This document shows, in pieces, positions 7,060 to 13,218 of a DNA stretch of 16,398 nt. The notes under the pieces were generated by a model, which saw only the letters and a list, made by a program, of their open reading frames with translations, ran no database searches and had not been told where the DNA came from. Each line of letters begins with the position of its first letter. Within the stretch, counting starts at the first letter, position 1. Position numbers and translations under genes: made by a program. The DNA is taken from positions 1 to 16,398 of the forward strand of contig JAHJWA010000008.1 in the NCBI GenBank assembly GCA_018828205.1, read 5' to 3'. The stretch is from Alphaproteobacteria bacterium (GTDB lineage Bacteria; Pseudomonadota; Alphaproteobacteria; Sphingomonadales; Sphingomonadaceae).

Positions 7060-8298
7060 ATGCTTTACCACGCTTACGAATTGCAGCGCAGCTGGCTCTC
7101 GAGCGCCAGCGCCTGGGCCGCTATCGGCGCGGAGATGATGACCAACCCGGCCAATCCGGCGAATTACGCCAGCCCGCTGGGATATCTCGGCATGGGCTCG
7201 ATCGCGGCGTCCGCGCTCGAGGTCTTCGCCCATGCCTCCGCGCCGCGCGGCAAGCCTGCCTGGGGGATCGAGAGCGTTGCGGTGGACGGCAAGGACGATC
7301 CGGTGGTCGAGGCGACCGTGGTCAACAAGCCGTTCGGCGATCTCAAGCGCTTCCACCGCGCCGGCCTGCCCGAGGATGCGCCGCGGCTGCTGATCGTGGC
7401 GCCGATGAGCGGGCATTACGCCACGCTGCTGCGCGGCACGGTCGAACGGATGATCGAGAATTACGAGGTTTATGTTACCGACTGGGCCGACGCCAAGACC
7501 GTCCCCCTGAGCGACGGGCATTTCGATCTCGACGACTATATCGACTATGTGATCGAGTTTCTCGAACATATCGGCGCAAACGCGCATGTGATGGCGGTCT
7601 GCCAGCCCTCGGTCCCGGTCTTCGCCGCGACCGCGATCATGAACCGCGACGATCACCCCTGCACTCCCGCCACGCTGACCATGATGGGCGGACCGATCGA
7701 CACCCGCTGCTCGCCGACCTCGGTCAACGACATGGCGATGGATCGCCCGATCGAATGGTTCCGCCAGACCGTGATCGCCACCGTGCCGATGCAGCATCGC
7801 GGCGCGGGGCGGCGCGTTTACCCGGGCTTCCTCCAGCTCGCGAGCTTCATGAGCATGAATCTCGGCAGCCATCTCACCAGCCATTACGAGATGTTCAAGC
7901 ACATCAACGCGGGCAATGACGAGGGCGCGCAGGCGACCAAGGATTTCTACGAGGAATACCGCTCGGTCTGCGACATGACCGCGGAATTCTACCTGCAGAC
8001 GGTCGAAGAGGTGTTCCAGACCCACGCGATCCCCAACAACACCTTCACCCACCGCGACCGGCTGGTCGATCTGGGCAAGATCACCAAGACCGCGCTGCTG
8101 GCGATCGAGGGCGAGCGCGACGATATCTCGGGTCTGGGCCAGACCCGCGCCGCGCTCGAACTGACCCCCAATCTCGACGCCGCGAAGAAGCGCTATTTCA
8201 TGGCCGAGGGGGCGGGCCATTACGGCATCTTCAACGGCAGCCGCTGGCGCGACAAGATCGCACCCGTGGTCGAGGAGTTCATCGCCGCGCACGGGTGA
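7060..8298 (+). CDS. phaZ: Intracellular polyhydroxyalkanoate (PHB) depolymerase
   Basis: This is a 412-residue intracellular PHB depolymerase (PhaZ, TIGR01849-type) that hydrolyses stored polyhydroxybutyrate granules to 3-hydroxybutyrate and oligomers. It has an alpha/beta-hydrolase layout with a cysteine nucleophile in VCQPS (Cys181), an acid in GERDDIS (Asp354) and a histidine in GAGHYGIF (His387). These are within one or two positions of Cys183, Asp355 and His388 of the Ralstonia enzyme. Family blocks such as APMSGHYATLLRGTV (114-128) and VYVTDWADAKTVPL (137-150) are intact. There is no signal peptide, consistent with acting on cytosolic granules. ATG at 7060 follows AGGGA by a good distance and gives the usual family length; upstream in-frame extension is not protein-like. 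It converges on the thiolase gene, and a palindrome upstream may regulate it. Confidence 0.97.
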   Translation: MLYHAYELQRSWLSSASAWAAIGAEMMTNPANPANYASPLGYLGMGSIAASALEVFAHASAPRGKPAWGIESVAVDGKDDPVVEATVVNKPFGDLKRFHRAGLPEDAPRLLIVAPMSGHYATLLRGTVERMIENYEVYVTDWADAKTVPLSDGHFDLDDYIDYVIEFLEHIGANAHVMAVCQPSVPVFAATAIMNRDDHPCTPATLTMMGGPIDTRCSPTSVNDMAMDRPIEWFRQTVIATVPMQHRGAGRRVYPGFLQLASFMSMNLGSHLTSHYEMFKHINAGNDEGAQATKDFYEEYRSVCDMTAEFYLQTVEEVFQTHAIPNNTFTHRDRLVDLGKITKTALLAIEGERDDISGLGQTRAALELTPNLDAAKKRYFMAEGAGHYGIFNGSRWRDKIAPVVEEFIAAHG

Positions 8299-8360
8299 GG
8301 AGCTCATGGAAGGTTAATTCAGGTTCGCCTTCCAGCCTAAACCTATCTGCTCAGCCCATG

Positions 8361-8397
8361 AAAAAGGGCGGCTCGGGTCTCCCCGGCCGCCCCTTTC
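8361..8397. terminator. Shared terminator between convergent phaZ and thiolase genes
   Basis: GGGCGGC (8366-8372) pairs with GCCGCCC (8386-8392), and the stem continues inward as CGGG/CCCG with one bulged T and a 4-base loop. On the - strand the stem is followed by TTTTTCAT, a good terminator tail for the thiolase gene. On the + strand CTTTCG follows, weaker but possibly effective for phaZ. Confidence 0.75.
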
Positions 8398-8417
8398 GCA
8401 TAACGCTCGACCCGAAA

Positions 8418-9596
8418 TCAGAAGATCTCGAACAGCCCCGCCGCGCCCATGCCGCCGCCGACGCACATGGTGACGACGCCGTATTTCGCGCCGCGACGCT
8501 TGCCCTCGATCAGCGTGTGGCCGACGCAGCGTGCGCCGGTCATGCCGTAGGGGTGGCCGATCGAGATCGAGCCGCCGCTGACGTTGAGCTTGTCGTTGTC
8601 GATCCCCAGCTTGTCGCGGCAATAGATCACCTGGACCGCGAAGGCTTCGTTGAGTTCCCAGATCCCGATGTCGTCGACCTTGAGATCGAAACGCTCGAGC
8701 AGCTTGGGAATGGCGAAAATCGGGCCGATCCCCATCTCGTCGGGCTCGGTGCCCGCGACCGCCATGCCGATGTAGCGGCCCAGCGGCTGCAGGCCCTGCT
8801 GTTCGGCGAGCTTGGCTTCCATGATCACGCAGGCCGAGGACCCGTCGGAGAGCTGCGAGGCGTTGCCCGCGGTGATGGTGGTGTCCGGCCCCATGACCGG
8901 CTGGAGCGAGGACAGGCCTTCGAGCGTGGTCTGCGGACGGTTGCCCTCGTCCTTGGCGATGGTGATTTCCTGGTCGGAAACCTCGCCGCTTTCCTTGTCC
9001 TTGACCTTGTGCGTGGTGGTGACCGGAACGATCTCGGCGTCGAAGCGGCCGGCTTCCTGCGCCGCCGCGGTGCGCTGCTGCGACTGGAGCGCGTATTCGT
9101 CCTGCGCCTCGCGGCTGATGCCGTAGCGTTGGGCGACGGTCTCGGCGGTCTGCAGCATCGGCATGTAGATCGCGCCATGCATGGCGATCAGTTCGGGGTC
9201 GGGCATCACCCGCATTTCCTTGGTCTGCACCAGGCTGATCGATTCCTGCCCGCCGGCGGCGACCACGTCCATACGGTCGAGCGTGACCTGCTTGGAGGCG
9301 GTGGCGATGGCCATCAGGCCCGAGGAGCACTGGCGATCGATGGTCATGCCGCTGGTGCCGATCGGGCAGCCGGCGCGCAGCGCGACCTGGCGCGCGAGAT
9401 TGCCCGCCTGCGTCCCCTGCTGGAGCGCCGAACCCCAGACCACGTCGTCGATGAGGCCCGGCTCGACGCCGGCCCGCTCGATCGCGGCCTTGAGCGAATA
9501 GGAGCCCAGCGTCGGTCCGGTGGTGTCGTTGAAGCCGCCCTTATAGGCGCGGCCGATGGCGGTGCGTGCGGTGGATACGATGACTGCGTCGCGCAT
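8418..9596 (-). CDS. Acetyl-CoA C-acyltransferase (thiolase)
   Basis: This is a complete 392-residue thiolase, the normal length. It cleaves 3-ketoacyl-CoA with CoA in beta-oxidation, or condenses acetyl-CoA units in the reverse direction. The active site is intact: nucleophile Cys90 in DRQCSSGL, NEAFA at 316-320, His348 in GHPYGMTGAR and Cys378 in MCVGGGMGAAGLFE. The GHPYGMTGAR variant and the ending GAAGLFEIF are typical of FadA-like degradative thiolases rather than biosynthetic PhaA, which normally has GHPIGASG; assignment to beta-oxidation is therefore favoured but not proven. ATG at 9596 is preceded by GAAAGG (9610-9605). The gene lies downstream of the MaoC hydratase gene on the same strand, 99 bases away, a gap made almost wholly of two REP-like hairpins, one of which abuts this ribosome site. 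Confidence 0.95.
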   Translation of the reverse strand: MRDAVIVSTARTAIGRAYKGGFNDTTGPTLGSYSLKAAIERAGVEPGLIDDVVWGSALQQGTQAGNLARQVALRAGCPIGTSGMTIDRQCSSGLMAIATASKQVTLDRMDVVAAGGQESISLVQTKEMRVMPDPELIAMHGAIYMPMLQTAETVAQRYGISREAQDEYALQSQQRTAAAQEAGRFDAEIVPVTTTHKVKDKESGEVSDQEITIAKDEGNRPQTTLEGLSSLQPVMGPDTTITAGNASQLSDGSSACVIMEAKLAEQQGLQPLGRYIGMAVAGTEPDEMGIGPIFAIPKLLERFDLKVDDIGIWELNEAFAVQVIYCRDKLGIDNDKLNVSGGSISIGHPYGMTGARCVGHTLIEGKRRGAKYGVVTMCVGGGMGAAGLFEIF

Positions 9597-9610
9597 TTTT
9601 GAAACCTTTC

Positions 9611-9687
9611 GTCATCCCAGCTTAGGCTGGGATCTTTCTCGATGAAGTCCGGCCGAGCGGACGGATCCCAGCTTGCGCTGGGATGAC
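9611..9687. repeat. Inverted pair of REP-like palindromes
   Basis: Two copies of a short palindromic unit lie in opposite orientation at 9611-9634 and 9663-9687. Each folds on its own (TCCCAGC / GCTGGGA with a 4-base loop), and the two copies can also pair with each other through GTCATCCCAGC and its complement. Read through, the unit gives the peptide VIPAQAGI, a familiar signature of dispersed intergenic repeats in high-GC proteobacteria. The pair fills the space between the MaoC hydratase stop (9 bases away) and the thiolase ribosome site. It may modulate mRNA stability or downstream gene expression in this gene pair. Confidence 0.8.
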
Positions 9688-9695
9688 ATTAAACC

Positions 9696-10145
9696 TCAGA
9701 CGAAGAACTGCATGATCCATTCGGTGATCAGAGCGGGCTTGTCCTCGCCCTCGATCTCGATGGTGATCTCGCTGGTCTGCTGCCACTGGCCGGGGCGCTT
9801 TTCGCTCAGATCGACCAGCTTCCAGTGGCCGCGGATGCGTTTGCCGGATTTCACCGGGCTGATGAAGCGCGTCTTGTTGCCACCGTAATTGACGCCCATT
9901 TTCACGCCGTCGACCTTGGGCAGGTCGGAATTGGCGGACAGGTAGGGGATCATCGACAGCGTCAGGAAGCCATGTGCGATGGTGCCGCCGAAGGGCGTCA
10001 TCTTGGCCTTTTCCTCGTCGATATGGATGAACTGATGATCGCCGGTGGCTTCGGCGAACTGGTTGATGCGCTCCTGGCTCATCTCCACCCATTCGCTGGT
10101 GCCCAGATGTTCGCCGGCCTTGGTTGCCATGTCCTGCGGGGTCAT
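9696..10145 (-). CDS. MaoC-type hotdog-fold dehydratase/hydratase
   Basis: This is a 149-residue single-domain MaoC protein of the (R)-specific enoyl-CoA hydratase superfamily. It would hydrate trans-2-enoyl-CoA or dehydrate 3-hydroxyacyl-CoA in the cytosol. The hydratase-2 motif is clear: GDHQFIHIDEEKA at residues 35-47, with catalytic Asp36 and His41 spaced as Asp31/His36 of Aeromonas PhaJ, followed by GGTIAHGFLTLS (53-64). ATG at 10145 was chosen over a longer frame because AAGGAGAGG sits just upstream and the longer N-terminus is Arg-rich and not protein-like. It is the first gene of a two-gene unit with the thiolase. Near PhaZ, a PhaJ-like link between beta-oxidation and PHB is possible; NodN-like MaoC proteins of unknown substrate are the alternative. 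Confidence 0.93.
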   Translation of the reverse strand: MTPQDMATKAGEHLGTSEWVEMSQERINQFAEATGDHQFIHIDEEKAKMTPFGGTIAHGFLTLSMIPYLSANSDLPKVDGVKMGVNYGGNKTRFISPVKSGKRIRGHWKLVDLSEKRPGQWQQTSEITIEIEGEDKPALITEWIMQFFV

Positions 10146-10222
10146 ATGCCTCTCCTTCAGATGCGTGAATTGCGCGCGGGAAGCCCCGCGCCGTCGCGCA
10201 TCGTCATGGCGGATGGTAAAGG

Positions 10223-10238
10223 CGCGCGCAACCGCGCG
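10223..10238 (-). terminator. Possible weak terminator after the O-glycosylation ligase gene
   Basis: CGCGCG-CAAC-CGCGCG forms a 6-bp stem 11 bases beyond the ligase stop. Reading the - strand it is followed by CCTTTACC, so the T-tract is poor. It may be no more than GC-rich sequence. Confidence 0.25.
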
Positions 10239-10248
10239 AATGCTGCCC

Positions 10249-11643
10249 TTACGGCAAGGCGGGGTCGCGTTGCGGCGCATCGCGGCGCCGACGGGCGCGC
10301 TTCGCCGCCCGCGCATCGGCAGCACCCTGATCGCTGGTCGATTCGCGCCGCGCGCAATAGGTCCACAGCGCGATCTGCAGGCCCAGGAAGAGGTAGATCA
10401 CCGGCTGGTAGGCGATCCCCTGGAAGGTCGCCCCGACCAGATAGATGATCTGCGCCGCCTGCAGCGCGCTGGCGAGATCGGCGGTCCAGGCCGCACGCGG
10501 CCCGTCGCGCTTGCGATAGCGGCGGCGCAGCTTCTCCATCTGGATCAGCCCGGTGATCTGCAGCGCGGCCCAAATCAGGAACCCGGGGTAGCCCTGTTCG
10601 CCCAGCAGCTCGAAATAGGCCGAATGAAAGGCGCGACCCTTGTCGGTGACCTCGACATAGTCGACCGCGATCGAATTGCCCTCCTCGGTGCGGACCGGCA
10701 TCATATAGGTGAAGCTGTTGGCGCGGTAGGAATCGAACCCGCCGCCCAGCGGGTTTTCGGCGACATAGCCCAGCGTCCAGTTCCACACCGCCACCCGGGT
10801 CGAGGCCGAGGCATCGCCTTCGTGGCTGCCGATGGTGGCCATGCGCTCGTAATAGCTCTGCGGCAGGAACGGCAGAGCGCTGAGCGCCAGCAAGCCCGCG
10901 GCGAGCAGATAGAGGATGCGGTTCTTCACGTCGCGCAGCATCAGCACCCCCAGCACCGCGATGCAGACCAGCCCGGTGCGCGCCTCGGTCCCCACCGGGA
11001 TCAGCAGGCAGGAGAAGATCAGCGCGTAGCCGAACAGCTTCACCCGCCAGTCGGGCGGGAACACGGTGCCGTGCTTCATCAGCCACAGCACCAGCGGGAT
11101 CGAACCGATCGCCACGGTGGCGAGAGTGGAGCTCTCGTAGATCCCCGAATTGTCGTTGACGAAATAATAGAGGCTTTCGTAGCCGCCCCCGCCGAGCACG
11201 GTCTTCAGGCCGGTGGCGATAACGATCGCCCCCAGCGTCAGCACGACGGTGACCAGCAGCGCTTCCATCCGGGTCCTGGTGGTGAGGGTGAAGGGCAGGA
11301 AAATGGCGAACACCAGCGCCTTCCAGACCCAGCCCCACTTGTGCGCGGCCTCGACCGGGAAGGCGGACAACGTGGTCGTGAAGGCGCAATAGAGCAGCAG
11401 CGCCAGCATCAGCCCCTGCCGGTAATGGACCCGCGTCTCCTTTTTCGAATCGGTCAGCAGCCAGCCGGCAAAGGCGGCGCAGAACGCGATCAGCGAGATC
11501 GGCAGCGCGGGCGTGAGCGTCCAGCCGATCTTCTGCGGCGCGAGGATGTCGATGTAGATATAGGCGAGCACCCAGAGGAAGGGCCGCGCGATCCCCAGCG
11601 CGAGGAATGCCAGGACGAAAGCGAAGAGCGCGAGATCAAGCAT
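10249..11643 (-). CDS. Putative O-glycosylation ligase / Wzy-like polymerase, exosortase A system-associated
   Basis: This is a 464-residue polytopic membrane protein of the O-antigen ligase/polymerase group. It best fits the exosortase-A-associated type (TIGR03097 style, with a DUF5935-like N-terminal part). About 11-12 hydrophobic segments are visible, in residues 3-35, 48-64, 77-92, 107-146, 172-260, 350-368 and 396-428. A large non-membrane loop at about 262-345 carries STRVAVW (Arg283), NPLGGGF (297-303) and HSAYFELLGEQGYPG (340-354, His340), which are the expected Wzy_C/WaaL-like positions. Enzymes of this class join lipid-linked glycans or transfer them to an acceptor at the periplasmic face. 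The last 35 residues are a strongly basic, probably cytosolic tail. The start overlaps the upstream 64-residue gene by 8 bases (ATGCTTGA), and no separate ribosome site is seen, suggesting translational coupling. A typical partner glycosyltransferase is divergently placed. Confidence 0.85.
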   Translation of the reverse strand: MLDLALFAFVLAFLALGIARPFLWVLAYIYIDILAPQKIGWTLTPALPISLIAFCAAFAGWLLTDSKKETRVHYRQGLMLALLLYCAFTTTLSAFPVEAAHKWGWVWKALVFAIFLPFTLTTRTRMEALLVTVVLTLGAIVIATGLKTVLGGGGYESLYYFVNDNSGIYESSTLATVAIGSIPLVLWLMKHGTVFPPDWRVKLFGYALIFSCLLIPVGTEARTGLVCIAVLGVLMLRDVKNRILYLLAAGLLALSALPFLPQSYYERMATIGSHEGDASASTRVAVWNWTLGYVAENPLGGGFDSYRANSFTYMMPVRTEEGNSIAVDYVEVTDKGRAFHSAYFELLGEQGYPGFLIWAALQITGLIQMEKLRRRYRKRDGPRAAWTADLASALQAAQIIYLVGATFQGIAYQPVIYLFLGLQIALWTYCARRESTSDQGAADARAAKRARRRRDAPQRDPALP

Positions 11644-11830
11644 TGCGGCGCCGCTTTCGCGCGGCGCGCCGTGCCGCGGCGCCGGTGAGGACCGGTTCGG
11701 GCGAGATTTCGACCTGCGCTTCTTCCTCGGACTCTATGGGTTCGACATCGACATCCTCGCGCCCGATTAGCCGCAGCAGCGCGATAACCAGCAGGCCGTG
11801 GGTCAGGGCAAGGGCGAAATAATCGATCAA
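11636..11830 (-). CDS. Small single-pass membrane protein coupled to the ligase gene
   Basis: This is a 64-residue protein of unknown function. One hydrophobic segment (about residues 4-21, FALALTHGLLVIALLRLIG) is followed by an acidic stretch (DVDVEPIESEEEAQVEISPE, 26-45) and an Arg-rich end (AARRAARKRRRNA). The only reasonable start is TTG at 11830, since no ATG or GTG lies in frame between it and the divergent gene, and no clear ribosome site precedes it. Support for its being real is the 8-base stop/start overlap with the ligase gene, its membrane-protein composition, and that it would otherwise leave the ligase without a leader. It may assist or tether the ligase complex; this is inference from position only. 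Confidence 0.65.
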   Translation of the reverse strand: MIDYFALALTHGLLVIALLRLIGREDVDVEPIESEEEAQVEISPEPVLTGAAARRAARKRRRNA

Positions 11831-11905
11831 AGGCGGCGTCTTTCGAAATAACAGCGCGGCGCGGCTGCCCTGCCCTAGGCGATCGCGGTTGACGGGGCGT
11901 TAAGC

Positions 11906-11919
11906 CTGTTGTGCAACAG
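11906..11919. promoter_or_regulatory. Short dyad in the divergent ligase / glycosyltransferase promoter region
   Basis: CTGTTG-TG-CAACAG is a 6-bp inverted repeat 9 bases before the glycosyltransferase ATG. A TTGACG at 11889-11894 is a possible -35 element with no well-spaced -10. In the 98-base divergent gap this dyad could be an operator or a leader hairpin that limits ribosome access. Confidence 0.3.
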
Positions 11920-11928
11920 CATAACCCG

Positions 11929-13179
11929 ATGACCCGCGTTCTGCATATCCTCGACCATTCGCTGCCGCTGCACTCCGGCTACACCTTTCGCACGCGCGCG
12001 ATCATGAAAAGCCAGATCGCTGCGGGGATGGAGGTTCGCGGGCTGACCGGTCCGCGCCAGGGCGGCGATGCCGGGGCCCATCCGTCGGACGGCCTGCGCC
12101 AGGAGGACGCCGAAGGGCTGAGCTTCTTCCGCGCCCCCGCATTGCCCTCGGGCCCGCCGGGCATCCGCGAATGGCACGAGATCGAAAGCCTGCGCCGGGG
12201 GATCGAACACGCGGCGCAGCTCTGGCGGCCGGATATCCTCCACGCGCATTCGCCCGCGCTCACCGGGATGGCGGGCCTGCGCGCCTCGCACCGGCTCAAC
12301 CTGCCCCTGGTCTACGAGATCCGCGCCTTCTGGGAGGATGCCGCGGTCGGCAATGGCACCGGGCGCGCGGGATCGCTCAAATACCGGCTGACCCGCGCGC
12401 TGGAGAACCGCGTGGTCGCGGGCGCGGATGCGGTGTTCACGATCTGCGAAGGCCTGCGCGACGATCTGGTGACGCGCGGGCATGATGCGGGCAAGATCGG
12501 CCTCTCGCCCAATGGCGTGGATATGGCGATGTTCGGCGCGCCCCCGCCGCGCGATGACGAACTCGCCGAGGAGCTGGGCATGGACGGCGGGCCGGTGATC
12601 GGCTTCGTCGGCAGCTTCTACGATTACGAGGGGCTCGACGATCTGATCGACGCGCTGCCGCTGCTGCGCATCCGCCATCCGCAGGCGCGGCTGCTGCTGG
12701 TCGGCGGTGGTCCGATGGACGAGGCTTTGCGCGCGCGCGCCGCCGCCAGCCCCGCCGCCGCGGGCATCACCTTCACCGGCAGGGTCCCGCATTCCGAGGT
12801 CGAGCGCTATTATTCGCTGATCGACGTGCTCGCCTATCCGCGCAAGCGCAGCCGGCTGACCGATCTGGTCACGCCGCTCAAGCCGCTCGAGGCGATGGCG
12901 CAGGAGCGGATCGTCGCGGCCTCGGATGTCGGCGGCCACCGCGAGCTGATCGAGGACCGCCGCACCGGGGTGCTGTTCCCGCCCGACGATCCGCAAGGCT
13001 GCGCCGAAGCGCTCGCCGATCTGATCGACCGCCGCGGCGACTGGGACGCGATGCGCGAGCGCGCCGCCGCGCATGTTGCGACGCATCACGACTGGGCGCA
13101 TAATATCCATCGTTATCAGGCCGTTTACCAAAGCCTGCTACGCCGCAAATCGGACCGGAACCTCTCGCGCGCCGCGTGA
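11929..13179 (+). CDS. GT4 glycosyltransferase, exosortase A system-associated
   Basis: This is a 416-residue GT-B fold glycosyltransferase of family 4. It closely matches the exosortase-A/PEP-CTERM-associated type (TIGR04063, Daro_2409-like): its N-terminus VLHILDHSLPLHSGYTFRT (4-22) is the characteristic opening of that group. Other features are HAHSPALTG (106-114), PNGVD (194-198), GFVGSFYDYEG (225-235), LLLVGGGP (255-262) and TPLKPLEAMAQ (315-325), the nucleotide-sugar-binding region. It would add a sugar to a lipid-linked exopolysaccharide intermediate at the cytosolic face. ATG at 11929 was chosen because it gives the family N-terminus; a GTG at 11911 would add six residues and lies inside the dyad. 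No clear ribosome site is seen. It is divergent from the ligase gene and followed 39 bases later by the acidic membrane protein gene, likely on one transcript. Confidence 0.92.
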   Translation: MTRVLHILDHSLPLHSGYTFRTRAIMKSQIAAGMEVRGLTGPRQGGDAGAHPSDGLRQEDAEGLSFFRAPALPSGPPGIREWHEIESLRRGIEHAAQLWRPDILHAHSPALTGMAGLRASHRLNLPLVYEIRAFWEDAAVGNGTGRAGSLKYRLTRALENRVVAGADAVFTICEGLRDDLVTRGHDAGKIGLSPNGVDMAMFGAPPPRDDELAEELGMDGGPVIGFVGSFYDYEGLDDLIDALPLLRIRHPQARLLLVGGGPMDEALRARAAASPAAAGITFTGRVPHSEVERYYSLIDVLAYPRKRSRLTDLVTPLKPLEAMAQERIVAASDVGGHRELIEDRRTGVLFPPDDPQGCAEALADLIDRRGDWDAMRERAAAHVATHHDWAHNIHRYQAVYQSLLRRKSDRNLSRAA

Positions 13180-13218
13180 TCGCGATATCCCGTCCGGCAT
13201 AGAGAGAACGACACTACC

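Noticed and set aside
6835..8307. A 490-codon open frame on the - strand opposite phaZ
   Set aside because: It is a shadow of the phaZ coding strand; the translation shows no family features and it would overlap the ABC transporter start.
10146..10325. N-terminal extension of the MaoC protein
   Set aside because: It would overlap the ligase gene end and is Arg-rich; ATG at 10145 has a strong ribosome site and starts the domain at the usual distance.
10045..11688. A 547-codon open frame on the + strand opposite the ligase gene
   Set aside because: The opposite strand encodes a clear polytopic membrane protein; this frame is its Arg/Gln/Gly-rich shadow.
11875..13131. A 418-codon open frame on the - strand opposite the glycosyltransferase gene
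   Set aside because: The + strand carries a full GT4 enzyme with a diagnostic N-terminus; this is its complement.
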